Source of the DNA: Streptomyces fuscichromogenes
Lineage (GTDB): Bacteria; Actinomycetota; Actinomycetes; Streptomycetales; Streptomycetaceae
DNA: 64,000 nt
NCBI RefSeq assembly: GCF_014645815.1
Contig: NZ_BMML01000005.1
Location: 434,001-498,000 of the forward strand
Direction: 5' to 3'
The translations under genes were made by a program, and so were the position numbers. Of this stretch, positions 44,582-53,206 are shown in pieces. The notes beneath the pieces were generated by a model. The model saw only the letters and a list, made by a program, of their open reading frames with translations. It was not told where the DNA came from and ran no database searches. Position 1 is the first letter of the stretch; the number at the start of each line of letters is the position of its first letter.

Positions 44582-46786
44582 TCACGGGCGGTCGGTCCGC
44601 AGCAGGAGTACGGCGAGGTCGTCGGTGTGGCCGCCGGCCGGCCAGGCCCGGTGGAGGAGGCTGTCCACGAGGCGTTCCAGGTCGTCGACGTCGGCGTGCG
44701 CGAGGTACTCGGCGAGGTCGGCGGTGGCGCGGCCGACGTCGGCGCCGGGGCCGGGGCGTTCGACGAGGCCGTCGGTGTAGAGGGCGAGGACGGCACCCGG
44801 CGGGAGCGGGCCGCGGGTGACGGGGTAGCGGGCGCGGGCGTCGACCCCCAGCGGCGGCCCGGGGTCCAGACAGAGGGGGTGGGCCCGGCCGGCGGCCGGA
44901 CGCAGCAGCGGCGGTGCGTGGCCGGCGCCGGCCAGGGTCAGCTCCTGACGGGCCAGGTCGAGGTGGACGTAGAGGCAGGTCACCAGGAGGTCGGGGGTCA
45001 GGTCGGCGAGCAGCCGGTTGGTGCGGGAGATGACCTGGTCCGGGGTGGCTCCGGAGGTGGCGTGGGCGTGGATGGCGGTGCGGACCTGGCCCATCAGGGC
45101 GGCCGCGGCCATGCTGTGGCCCTCCACGTCGCCGATCACGGCGGCCGCACAGGTGTCGTCCAGGCGCAGCAGGTCGTAGAAGTCGCCGCCGACGTCGATG
45201 CCGTGCCCGGCCGGCAGGTAGCGGGCGGCCACGTCGAGGCCGGGCAGGGCGGGGAGGCTGCGCGGCAGGAGCGCCTGCTGGAGCTGGTGGACGAGGTGGT
45301 GCTGGGTGTCGTAGAGGCGGGCCCGGTCCAGCGCCTGGGCGAGCAGACCGGCCAGCGGGGTGAGTACGGCGCGCTCGTCGGCGGTGAAGATGTGGGGGCG
45401 TTCGTAGGAGAGGACGCAGCAGCCCACCGCACGCCCCGAGATGACCAGGGGGAGGAAGGCCCACGCCTGTTTCCCGGTGACCAGGGGCGCCCGGGGGTAG
45501 CTCGCGGTCAGCTCGGCGGGGCTGCCGAAGAAGGCGGGCACACCGCCGGCCAGGACCTGGCCGGCCGGGGTGGCGCCGGAGTCGACGGGGATGGCGTCGA
45601 GGCGTTCGACGGCGTCGGCGGAGTAGCCGTGGTGCCCGGCGACCCGGAGACGGCCCGCCTCGGCGATGCTGAGCACCAGTCCCTGGGCGCCGAACGCGGG
45701 CAGGACCTGGTCCGCCATGAATGCGACGAGATCCCGGGTGGTCACCGTCTCGGTGAGCGCGGCCGCCAGGTGGACCAGCTGGTAGAGCCGTCCGGGCGTG
45801 CTCGGCGCCGGCTCGGCCCGCCCAACGGCTCCGCCCGCCGCCTCCGCCTCCGCCGCCCCTGCCGTCGTCCCCGTCCCGCCCGCGCCCGCCCCCGCTCCCA
45901 CCCCCACCCCCGCTCCCACCCCCGCCGCTGTCTCCGCCCCGGCGGTGATGCGCACGCTGATACCGCTGGCGTCCGGGTGCAGGTGGAAGGCCAGCCAACG
46001 GTCCGGCGGACGGAGGGCGCTGAAGGACACCGGGGTCCGGCTGACGACCGCCAGCCGGTACCGCTCCTCGTACCTCAGGTCGTCCAGCCAGGGGAGCGAC
46101 TGCCAGGGCCGGGTGCCGAGCATCCGGTCGGCGTCCCGGCCGAGCAGCCGGGCGGCCGGGGCGGACATGAACGTGATCCTTCCCTCCAGGTCCAGGGCCA
46201 GGGCGCCGTCGGGAAGCCGGTCGAGGTAGTCGACGGCGGCCAGCGCGGTCTGGGCCGGGTGGCGCTGCGAGTCCACAGCCACGACGCGCGGCCGGTCGGG
46301 AAGCGAGGGCGGCACCGGCGAGTCGTCCAGGAGCCGGGCCAGCCGGCGGGCGCTCGCGGTGATGTGGTGGCGTTCGCGGGTGGTGGCCCGGGGCGGGTGA
46401 TCGGCGGGCCACATCAGCACCACCCCGCCCCAGCGGCGCCGCACCCCGGGCAACGGGGCCGCGGCGAGCGCGAAGGGGTACGGCAGGACGGTCGCCGTCC
46501 GCGGGTAGCGGCGCGCCATCTCGTCCTGCGAGCCGATCCAGACCAGGCGGTCCTCCGCGATCGCGTCGGCCACCGGGACGGGGGCGGTCAGCGGCAGCCG
46601 CCGCCAGGGCGCGGTGAAGTCGACGGGCAGTCCGCACAGGGCCACCAGGTGCAGCAGCGCGGCCGGTTCCTCGATGAGATACACGCCGCCGATCGCCGCC
46701 CCGGTCCGGCGGACCATGCCGGCCAGCGCCCTGCCCAGGGCGTCGTCGACCGACAGGTCGTCCCAGGGCCGGGCACGGAGCCGCAT
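44582..46786 (-). CDS. GAF-PAS-GAF PP2C (SpoIIE-type) phosphatase
   Basis: 734 residues from ATG 46786, eight bases after GGAGGG. An N-terminal GAF (GAAIGGVYLIEEPAALLHLV), a PAS (LDRLPDGALALDLEGRITFM), a Gly/Ala linker (GVGAGVGVGAGAGAGG), a second GAF and a C-terminal phosphatase (GIDVGGDFYDLLRL, VIGDVEGHS, GHTDDLAVLLLRTD) are seen. It dephosphorylates serine/threonine on an anti-sigma antagonist or similar switch protein. Unlike the phosphatase at 36482 it has no fused HATPase domain. Two such multisensor phosphatases within 10 kb is notable. Confidence 0.88.
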   Translation of the reverse strand: MRLRARPWDDLSVDDALGRALAGMVRRTGAAIGGVYLIEEPAALLHLVALCGLPVDFTAPWRRLPLTAPVPVADAIAEDRLVWIGSQDEMARRYPRTATVLPYPFALAAAPLPGVRRRWGGVVLMWPADHPPRATTRERHHITASARRLARLLDDSPVPPSLPDRPRVVAVDSQRHPAQTALAAVDYLDRLPDGALALDLEGRITFMSAPAARLLGRDADRMLGTRPWQSLPWLDDLRYEERYRLAVVSRTPVSFSALRPPDRWLAFHLHPDASGISVRITAGAETAAGVGAGVGVGAGAGAGGTGTTAGAAEAEAAGGAVGRAEPAPSTPGRLYQLVHLAAALTETVTTRDLVAFMADQVLPAFGAQGLVLSIAEAGRLRVAGHHGYSADAVERLDAIPVDSGATPAGQVLAGGVPAFFGSPAELTASYPRAPLVTGKQAWAFLPLVISGRAVGCCVLSYERPHIFTADERAVLTPLAGLLAQALDRARLYDTQHHLVHQLQQALLPRSLPALPGLDVAARYLPAGHGIDVGGDFYDLLRLDDTCAAAVIGDVEGHSMAAAALMGQVRTAIHAHATSGATPDQVISRTNRLLADLTPDLLVTCLYVHLDLARQELTLAGAGHAPPLLRPAAGRAHPLCLDPGPPLGVDARARYPVTRGPLPPGAVLALYTDGLVERPGPGADVGRATADLAEYLAHADVDDLERLVDSLLHRAWPAGGHTDDLAVLLLRTDRP

Positions 46787-47037
46787 GACGTTCGCCCTCC
46801 GGTCGTGTGCGCACCGGGCGGCGCCCGCCGCCCGCGTCCTCTCCGGTCCCACCTAGGCAACCCACACCGCTTATTCACGACAATATGCGCATATTTTCTT
46901 ACGGCAACAGTGGTCGTGCCGGGTCTCCCGCGCCTTCTCGCGCGCCTCACCCGCGCCCCCCAGGGGCGCGGGGAACTGCGCGAGTGCCCCCCCATGCACC
47001 AGCAGCCGCCCGCCGGGGCCGGGCTAGGATCCGGGGC
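46787..47037. promoter_or_regulatory. Divergent region with AT-rich palindrome and dispersed repeat
   Basis: The 251-base gap between phosphatase and ECF sigma genes holds AATATGCGCATATT (46882-46895), a perfect 14-bp palindrome in an AT-rich patch, and CAGGGGCGCGGGGAACTGCG plus CGA (46961-46983), identical over 23 bases to 4321-4343. The palindrome is the better operator candidate. Confidence 0.5.
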
Positions 47038-47982
47038 ATGGCCCTGACCATGACCGACGTGGACCGGTTCGAGGCGGCCAGGCCGCGCCTGGCGGCCATC
47101 GCCTACCGCCTGCTCGGTTCCGCGAGCGAGGCCGAGGACGCGGTGCAGGAGACGTATCTGCGCTGGCAGGCCGCCGACACCGGCCGCATCGAGGTCCCCG
47201 AGGCCTGGCTGACGAAGGTGCTCACCAACCTCTGCCTCAACCAGCTCACCTCGGCCCGCGCCCGCCGCGAGACCTACGTGGGCCAGTGGCTCCCCGAACC
47301 GCTGCTCGCCGGCGACCCGCTGCTCGGCCCCGCCGACACCGCGGAACGGCGCGAGTCGGTGTCGTACGCGGTCATGGTCCTGCTCGAGCGCCTCACCCCT
47401 GCCGAGCGCGCGGTCTACGTGCTGCGGGAGGCCTTCGACTACCCGCACCGGGAGATCGCCCGGATCCTCGACCTCACCGAGGCCGCCAGCCAGCAGATCC
47501 TGCACCGGGCCAGGAAGCACGTCGCGGACGGCCGGACTCGTACCGAGGTCGACGAGGCCGCCGCCCGGCGGATCATCGAGGAGTTCCTCGCGGCCGCCGG
47601 GACCGGCCGGACCGAGCCGCTCGTCCGGCTGCTCACCGAGGACGCCGTCGCGATCGGCGACGGCGGAGGGAAGGTACCGGCCGCCGCCAGGGCGTTCGAG
47701 GGTGCCCTCGCGGTCGCGAAGTTCATGCGGGGCCTGTTCAAACAGGGCCCGGCCCAGCGCGCCCTGGCCGGCGGCTCCGTCGAGCTGTACGACACGACCG
47801 TCAACGGCGGCCCCGCCCTGGTGGCGGTCGTCGGCGGCCGGATCTTCGGCGTGATGTGCCTGGAGATCACCACCGAGGGCATCGCCGCGTTCCGCAACCA
47901 GCTCAACCCCGACAAGCTGGAGCGCGCCACCAGGAGGTGGGCGGCGACCACGCACGGCGATCCGCTGCTCCGCCTCTTCTGA
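47038..47982 (+). CDS. ECF41-type RNA polymerase sigma factor (SigJ-like)
   Basis: 314 residues from ATG 47038. Sigma region 2 (AYRLLGSASEAEDAVQETYLRW) and region 4 (LTPAERAVYVLREAFDYPHR, SQQILHRARKHVA) are followed by a SnoaL-like C-terminal domain. Three marks of the ECF41 group are present: WLPEP (84-88), DGGGK (208-212) and NPDKL (290-294). In this group the C-terminal domain replaces a separate anti-sigma factor, and targets are usually the adjacent oxidoreductase or decarboxylase gene. The next gene downstream is an FAD oxidoreductase, as expected. Confidence 0.9.
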   Translation: MALTMTDVDRFEAARPRLAAIAYRLLGSASEAEDAVQETYLRWQAADTGRIEVPEAWLTKVLTNLCLNQLTSARARRETYVGQWLPEPLLAGDPLLGPADTAERRESVSYAVMVLLERLTPAERAVYVLREAFDYPHREIARILDLTEAASQQILHRARKHVADGRTRTEVDEAAARRIIEEFLAAAGTGRTEPLVRLLTEDAVAIGDGGGKVPAAARAFEGALAVAKFMRGLFKQGPAQRALAGGSVELYDTTVNGGPALVAVVGGRIFGVMCLEITTEGIAAFRNQLNPDKLERATRRWAATTHGDPLLRLF

Positions 47983-48056
47983 CCTCCTCGTCCGTCGGTC
48001 CGTCCGCCCGCTCCGTCCGTCCGCTCCGTCCGCGCCGCCTCCTCTGACCGCCCCCT

Positions 48057-48076
48057 GGTGTGAGGTGCTTCACACC
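48057..48076. promoter_or_regulatory. Inverted repeat upstream of FAD oxidoreductase gene
   Basis: GGTGTGA (48057-48063) and TCACACC (48070-48076) form a 7-bp-arm palindrome with 6-base spacer, 85 bases before the start. An ECF41 -35-like TGTCAGG lies at 48084-48090 but no good -10 CGTC sits at the expected distance. Confidence 0.4.
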
Positions 48077-48161
48077 GTCCTCCTGTCAGGAAACGGCGGG
48101 CCGCCCGGTTCAGGGGGCGACCCGCTGAAGAGCTGGATGACTGGATGACAGGAGCAGGGAC

Positions 48162-49394
48162 ATGCAGCATCGCATCGTCGTCCTCGGTGCCGGATACGCC
48201 GGAGCCGTCGCCGCCGGCCGCCTCGCCCGGCGGCTGCACCGCGAGGACGTCGCCATCACCCTCGTCAACGCCGAGCCCGACTTCGTCGAGCGCGTCCGGA
48301 TGCATCAGCTCGCGACCGGACAGGAGCTCAGGCCCCGGCCGTTCGCCGAGATGTTCACGGGGACCGGCGTGGAGCTGAGGCTCGCGAGGGTCACCGCCGT
48401 GGACGTCGACCGGAGGACGGTCACCGCGGACGGCCCCGGCGAGCAGGGTGCGGCGGAGCTGGAGTACGACACCCTCGTGTACGCCCTCGGCAGCGACTGG
48501 GACGACCAGGGTGTCCCCGGTGCCGCCGAGCACGCCGACCGGATCGCGAACCGCCCCGGGGCGCTGCGGCTGCGCGAGCGGCTCGCCGCGCTGGCGGCCG
48601 GGGCGCCCGTGGTCGTGGTCGGCGGCGGACTCACCGGTCTGGAGGCCGTGACCGAGATCGCCGAGGCCCGTCCGGACCTCGACGTCGCCCTCGCCGCCCG
48701 CGGCGCCCTCGGCGACTGGCTCTCCCCGAAGGGCCGCCGGCACCTGCGCAAGGTCCTCGACGGACTCGGAGTCACCGTGCACGAGCACACCGCCGTCACC
48801 GCCGTGACGCCCGGCCACGTGACCACGGCCGAGGGCACGGCCGTCCCGGCCGCCGTCACCCTGTGGACCACCGGCTTCGCCGTCCACCCGATCTCCCGGG
48901 CCACCGCCCTGGAGGTCACCGGCACCGGCCGGATCGTCGTCGACCGGACCATGCGCTCGGTCTCGCACCCGGACGTCTACGCGATCGGCGACGCCGCGAT
49001 GGCGACGGGCCCGGCGGGAAACCCGCTCCGCATGTCCTGCGCCTCCGGCCTCCCGATGGCCTGGCAGGCCGCGGACGCCATCGCGGCCCGCCTGACCGGA
49101 GGAAAGCTCCCCGACACCCCGCTCCGCTATGTCAACCAGTGCGTCTCGCTGGGCCGCAGGGAGGGGCTGATCCAGTACGTCACGGCCGACGACCGCGCCG
49201 TACGGGCGGCGCTGACGGGCCGGGCCGCCGCCCTCTACAAGGAGCTGATCTGCAAGGGCGCGGCCTGGGCCGTGGCCCACCCGCTGCTGGGCCTCCCGGC
49301 CCGGCGCCGCCGCGTCGTACCGCAACCGGCGCCCCGGACGGACACCCCGCACACGACGGACACCCCGCGCACGACGACCACGACACCGGCCTGA
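48162..49394 (+). CDS. NAD(P)/FAD-dependent oxidoreductase (NDH-2-like)
   Basis: 410 residues from ATG 48162 with AGGAGCAGGGAC upstream. Two Rossmann motifs, RIVVLGAGYAGAVAAGRLAR and PVVVVGGGLTGLEAVTEIAE, and HPDVYAIGDAAMA place it in the pyridine-nucleotide disulphide/NDH-2 group. C-terminal helix AALYKELICKGAAWAVAHP resembles the membrane-contact part of type II NADH dehydrogenases. It follows the ECF41 sigma gene and is its probable target. The end is Thr/Pro-rich. Likely role: quinone or dye reduction under stress (inference). Confidence 0.87.
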   Translation: MQHRIVVLGAGYAGAVAAGRLARRLHREDVAITLVNAEPDFVERVRMHQLATGQELRPRPFAEMFTGTGVELRLARVTAVDVDRRTVTADGPGEQGAAELEYDTLVYALGSDWDDQGVPGAAEHADRIANRPGALRLRERLAALAAGAPVVVVGGGLTGLEAVTEIAEARPDLDVALAARGALGDWLSPKGRRHLRKVLDGLGVTVHEHTAVTAVTPGHVTTAEGTAVPAAVTLWTTGFAVHPISRATALEVTGTGRIVVDRTMRSVSHPDVYAIGDAAMATGPAGNPLRMSCASGLPMAWQAADAIAARLTGGKLPDTPLRYVNQCVSLGRREGLIQYVTADDRAVRAALTGRAAALYKELICKGAAWAVAHPLLGLPARRRRVVPQPAPRTDTPHTTDTPRTTTTTPA

Positions 49395-49401
49395 CCACAC
49401 A

Positions 49402-49433
49402 GGGGGCCGGCCCCTTCCAGGCGACCGGCCCCC
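49402..49433. terminator. Hairpin between convergent genes
   Basis: GGGGGCCGG (49402-49410) pairs with CCGGCCCCC (49425-49433) across a 14-base loop, between the oxidoreductase and monooxygenase-like genes. Confidence 0.65.
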
Positions 49434-49452
49434 CTTCTCGACCCTCCGGCTC

Positions 49453-49773
49453 TCAGCCCTTCGGCCCCGCCGACTGCACCACCTCGAAGGACCACAGGGT
49501 CGAATCGGAGGCCGCCGGCTTCGGCCGTTCACCCTCCGCACCCCCCTGGTGCGCGCTCTTCATCGGCCCCTCCATCCACGCCTGGAAGGACTCCTCGTCC
49601 TTCCAGCGCGTGTACACGAGGTAGCTGTCGGTCCCTTCGACCGGCCGCAGCAGCTCGAACCACTCGAACCCGTCCGAGTTCTCCACGGCGTGCGCCCGCG
49701 AGGCGAACCGCTTCTCCAGGGTCTCCCGCTGCTCGGCGGGGACGGTCAGCACGTTGATCTTCACTACGCTCAT
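49453..49773 (-). CDS. Antibiotic biosynthesis monooxygenase (ABM) domain protein
   Basis: 106 residues from ATG 49773. The ferredoxin-like ABM fold is indicated by VVKINVLTVPAEQRETLEKR, GFEWFELLRPVEGTDSYLV and RWKDEESFQAWMEGPMKSAH, as in heme-degrading monooxygenases and related small dimeric proteins. C-terminal region ends with a further strand TLWSFEVVQ. Function within this family ranges from heme degradation to quinone oxidation, so no substrate is claimed. A longer upstream start at 49851 lacks family support. Confidence 0.8.
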   Translation of the reverse strand: MSVVKINVLTVPAEQRETLEKRFASRAHAVENSDGFEWFELLRPVEGTDSYLVYTRWKDEESFQAWMEGPMKSAHQGGAEGERPKPAASDSTLWSFEVVQSAGPKG

Positions 49774-49953
49774 GGGCCCATCCTGCACCAGCCGGTACCA
49801 AGGCTCCCGTAAGTAACAGCGGCCTCGGACATTCACCGAACTCCTGTACAACCCTTACTCCCAGGTGCGGGTCTCCTGATCGCTGGACACCATCTGACTC
49901 CGGCCGCCCGCCGGGAGGCGGACGGCCCCCGCATGCCGCAGGAGACGACCCGC

Positions 49954-51435
49954 ATGCACACCTTCCCGCGACTCGCCCTCGCGACGGCCACCGCGGCCGC
50001 GCTGACCGGCGGTCTGCTCACCTTCTCGGCCGCCTCGGCGTCGGCCGCCGACCCCCTCAAGGCCGCCCGCGCCGACTTCAACGGCGACGGCATCGGCGAC
50101 ATCGCCACCTCCGCGACCACCGCCTACGTCAACGGTCACAAGGGCGCCGGTCAGGTCGTCGCCCTCTACGGCTCCGCCTCCGGCATCTCCACCGCCAAGC
50201 GCACCACCCTGAGCCAGAACAGCACCGGCGTCCCCGGCACCGCCGAGGCCGGCGACCAGTTCGGCTACGACCTGGCGTACGCCGACTTCAACGGCGACGG
50301 CTACGACGACCTCGCCGTCGGCTCGCCGACCGAGAAGGTCGGCACCGACACCGACGGCGGCACGGTCACCCTCCTGTGGGGCTCCGAGAACGGGCTCACC
50401 GGCAAGGGCGTCGACATCAAGGACCCGTCCCCGTCGTCCCACGACTACTGGGGGCAGACCCTTGCCGCCGCTGACTTCGACGGCGACGGCAAGCCCGATC
50501 TCGCCGTCGGCAGCTCCGCCGCCACCGTGTGGGTGTTCAAGGGCGGCATCGCGAGCAACGGCACGCCCGGCGGCCGGTACACCGTCAAGCCGCCGATCCA
50601 GTCGGGCACCGCCTCCTGGCCGTACGGCCCGCTGAAGCTCACCGCAGGCGATGTCAACGGCGACGGCCGCAGCGACCTGATCGTCGACGGGTACGAGACC
50701 AGGACCTCGAACCACTGGAACACCAACTACTGGCTCCCCGGCTCCGCCAACGGTCTGACCGCCACCGGTGCCAAGGCGCTCAAGAACGGCGTCGTCACCG
50801 GCATCGGCGACATCAACGGCGACGGCTTCGGCGACATCGTCAGCGGCGCCTCCTGGGACACCACCCTCAGCGACGGCAGCACCGTCCCGGACTCCGCCAA
50901 GGGCGGCCGGGTGGCCGTCACCTACGGCAGCGCCACGGGCCCGGCCAAGGCCGTCATGTTCAACCAGAACTCGTCCAACGTCCCCGGCACCTCCGAGAAG
51001 GGCGACGGCTTCGGCTGGGACCTCGACCTCGGCGACGTCAACGGCGACGGCTACGCCGACCTGGTCGTCTCCACGCCCAACGAGGACATCGGCAGCAAGA
51101 CCAACACCGGTCAGGTCACCGTCCTGTACGGCTCGGCGAGCGGGATCGACCTCGCCTCCGGCGCCCAGTCCTTCGCGCAGAGCACGGCCGGCGTCCCCGG
51201 CGACGACGAGAAGAACGACCTCTTCGGCGCCGACGTCAAGCTCGACGACGTCACCGGCGACGGCCGGGCCGACCTGATCATCGGCTCGTACGAGAACGGC
51301 GGCGACGGCGCGGTGACCTACCTGCCGTCCAACGGCTCGAAGATCACCACGACCGGTTCGCGGGCCCTGGCCGCGAGCAAGGTGGGCGTGTCCACCAGCG
51401 GCGTCCCGCAGTTCGGCGCGGTCTTCGCCGACTGA
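49954..51435 (+). CDS. Secreted FG-GAP (integrin-like) repeat protein
   Basis: 493 residues from ATG 49954 (AGGAGA upstream). Signal peptide MHTFPRLALATATAAALTGG ending near ASAADP. The rest is a seven-bladed beta-propeller built on calcium-binding repeats: DFNGDGIGDIA, DFNGDGYDDLA, DFDGDGKPDLA, DVNGDGRSDLI, DINGDGFGDIV, DVNGDGYADLV and DVTGDGRADLI. Large Streptomyces family of extracellular proteins; binding to wall, matrix or other proteins is inferred, no enzyme motif is seen. Confidence 0.9.
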   Translation: MHTFPRLALATATAAALTGGLLTFSAASASAADPLKAARADFNGDGIGDIATSATTAYVNGHKGAGQVVALYGSASGISTAKRTTLSQNSTGVPGTAEAGDQFGYDLAYADFNGDGYDDLAVGSPTEKVGTDTDGGTVTLLWGSENGLTGKGVDIKDPSPSSHDYWGQTLAAADFDGDGKPDLAVGSSAATVWVFKGGIASNGTPGGRYTVKPPIQSGTASWPYGPLKLTAGDVNGDGRSDLIVDGYETRTSNHWNTNYWLPGSANGLTATGAKALKNGVVTGIGDINGDGFGDIVSGASWDTTLSDGSTVPDSAKGGRVAVTYGSATGPAKAVMFNQNSSNVPGTSEKGDGFGWDLDLGDVNGDGYADLVVSTPNEDIGSKTNTGQVTVLYGSASGIDLASGAQSFAQSTAGVPGDDEKNDLFGADVKLDDVTGDGRADLIIGSYENGGDGAVTYLPSNGSKITTTGSRALAASKVGVSTSGVPQFGAVFAD

Positions 51436-51523
51436 TCTCGTCCCACCCGGGAGCCCCGCAGGAGCCCTCTCAGGAGCCCTCTCAAGAGCCCCTCAGAGGC
51501 TTCCAGAAGCCCCCGGAACCCCC

Positions 51524-51551
51524 TAGGGGATGTCACATAGGGGATGTCACA
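51524..51551. repeat. 14-bp exact tandem repeat
   Basis: TAGGGGATGTCACA occurs twice without a gap (51524-51537, 51538-51551), about 75 bases before the YIP1-like gene. It may be a duplicated promoter or operator element; TGTCACA also resembles an ECF -35 element but no matching -10 was found. Confidence 0.6.
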
Positions 51552-51624
51552 GCTCTGCCGCAATGGCGGGCTCGGACCGCCGAGCCCGCCACGCGGCCGT
51601 CCCGGACCAGGTACGTTCGAGGAC

Positions 51625-52602
51625 GTGGCTGGATTCAGGATCGGACGCGGCGGCCGGGACGACCGTGCCCCGCAAACGCGACCGCAACAACCCGCGTACG
51701 GGCAGCAGGCGCCGCCCCAGAGCTACGGGGGGCAGCCGGGGCCGTCGTACGGACACCCGTCGGCCCCGCAGCCGTCGTACCCGCACAGCGGCGGCGGGTC
51801 CGGCTGGCCGCAGGCGCGTGGCGGCCACCCGGGCCAGGCAGGCGGCGACGGCCCGGAGTACTTCGGCGACGACAACGGTTACGGCGGCGGACAGGGCGGC
51901 GGCTACGGCGCCGGCTACGGCGGACACGGCGCCGGCGCCCCCGACCCGTACGCGGCGAACAACCCGGGCAGCACCCAGGCCTTCTCGGTCGACGAGGCCG
52001 GTGCATACACCCAGGGCGCGACCTACCACGCCGGCTCGGCGGCGCCGTCCGGCCCGATCGGCCCGCGCCTGCACTGGAAGGACCTGCTGAAGGGGATCGT
52101 CCTCGCCCCGAACCAGACGTTCCTCCAGATGCGGGACTACGCGATGTGGGGCCCCGCCCTCGTCGTGACCTTCCTCTACGGCCTGCTCGCCGTCTTCGGC
52201 TTCGACGGTGCCCGCGCGGACGCGATAAACGCCACCCTCACCAACGCGATCCCGATCGTCCTGGTGACGGCGGTGGCGATGGTGATCTCGTTCTTCGTGC
52301 TGGGCGTGGTGACCCACACCCTGGCCCGTCAGCTGGGCGGCGACGGCGCCTGGCAGCCGACGGTGGGCCTGTCGATGCTGATCACGTCGGTGACCGACGC
52401 ACCCCGGCTCCTCTTCGCCATGTTCTTCGGCGGCAACGCCGGCTTCGTCCAGCTCCTCGGCTGGGCGACCTGGGTCGCGGCGGGCGTCCTGCTCACGCTG
52501 ATGGTCGGCAAGTCCCACGACCTGCCGTGGCCGAAGGCCCTGGGCGCATCGGCGATCCAGCTGATCGCCCTGCTGTCGATCGTGAAGCTGGGCACGTTCT
52601 GA
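51625..52602 (+). CDS. YIP1-family membrane protein with Gly/Tyr-rich tail
   Basis: 325 residues from GTG 51625. Residues 1-150 are disordered and rich in Gly, Pro, Gln and Tyr (YGQQAPPQSYGGQPGPSYG, YGGGQGGGYGAGYGG). Residues ~170-325 hold five or so TM helices (ALVVTFLYGLLAVFGFDG, IPIVLVTAVAMVISFFVLGV, WATWVAAGVLLTLMVG, IQLIALLSIVKLGTF) typical of Yip1-domain proteins. The N-terminal low-complexity part might condense or recruit partners at the membrane, but no role is established. Followed by a strong hairpin. Confidence 0.8.
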   Translation: MAGFRIGRGGRDDRAPQTRPQQPAYGQQAPPQSYGGQPGPSYGHPSAPQPSYPHSGGGSGWPQARGGHPGQAGGDGPEYFGDDNGYGGGQGGGYGAGYGGHGAGAPDPYAANNPGSTQAFSVDEAGAYTQGATYHAGSAAPSGPIGPRLHWKDLLKGIVLAPNQTFLQMRDYAMWGPALVVTFLYGLLAVFGFDGARADAINATLTNAIPIVLVTAVAMVISFFVLGVVTHTLARQLGGDGAWQPTVGLSMLITSVTDAPRLLFAMFFGGNAGFVQLLGWATWVAAGVLLTLMVGKSHDLPWPKALGASAIQLIALLSIVKLGTF

Positions 52603-52611
52603 CGCACCTAC

Positions 52612-52650
52612 GAGAAGGGCCCCCGGCGACTCCCGCCGGGGGCCCTTCTC
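52612..52650. terminator. Strong bidirectional terminator hairpin
   Basis: GAGAAGGGCCCCCGGCG (52612-52628) pairs perfectly with 52634-52650 around a 5-base loop (ACTCC), between convergent YIP1-like and phosphoribosyltransferase genes. Confidence 0.88.
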
Positions 52651-52665
52651 ACGCCGCCGCGCGCC

Positions 52666-53175
52666 TCACGCGTCCAGAACCTGCCCGGCGCGCCGCACCA
52701 CGGGCGATTCGACACTCCACGGGAAGTTGATCCAGGCGTCGGTCCGCTTCCACACGTACTCGCACTTCACGAGGGACTGGGACTTCTCGTAGATCACGGC
52801 GGACCGGACCTCGGCCACGTGGTCGAGGCAGAAGTCGCGGACCAGCTTCAGCGTCTTGCCGGTGTCCGCGACGTCGTCCGTGATCAGGACCTTCTTGGCG
52901 CTGAAGTCGATGACGTTGGGGACCGGGGCGAGCATGACCGGCATCTCCAGAGTGGTCCCCACCCCCGTGTAGAACTCCACGTTCACCAGGTGCAGGTTCT
53001 TGCAGTCGAGGGCGTAGGCGAGCCCGCCGGCGACGAACACCCCGCCGCGGGCGATGGAGAGCACTATGTCCGGCTGGTACCCGTCGTCGGCGATGGTCTG
53101 GGCGAGTTCACGGACGGCGACGCCGAACCGCTCGTAGCTCAGGTTCTCCCGCACCCCGCTGTCGTCACCGCTCAT
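52666..53175 (-). CDS. Purine phosphoribosyltransferase family protein
   Basis: 169 residues from ATG 53175, with GGAGGGACC upstream. PRTase type I fold: IVLSIARGGVFVAGGLA, and the PRPP-binding VLITDDVADTGKTLKLV. C-terminal VWKRTDAWINFPWSVE resembles xanthine/guanine PRTases. It would salvage a purine base with PRPP in the cytoplasm. It is upstream-adjacent to dcd, 31 bases away on the same strand; both are nucleotide-metabolism genes and could share a transcript. Confidence 0.85.
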   Translation of the reverse strand: MSGDDSGVRENLSYERFGVAVRELAQTIADDGYQPDIVLSIARGGVFVAGGLAYALDCKNLHLVNVEFYTGVGTTLEMPVMLAPVPNVIDFSAKKVLITDDVADTGKTLKLVRDFCLDHVAEVRSAVIYEKSQSLVKCEYVWKRTDAWINFPWSVESPVVRRAGQVLDA

Positions 53176-53206
53176 ATCCGGTCCCTCCTGGCCTCTCGCG
53201 CGTCCG

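Noticed and set aside
48084..48110. TGTCAGG as an ECF41-type -35 element
   Set aside because: Only five of seven positions match, and no CGTC is present at the 15-16 bp distance.
51531..51567. TGTCACA near 51531 as an ECF promoter
   Set aside because: It is part of the 14-bp tandem duplication and has no CGTC-like -10 at the right distance.
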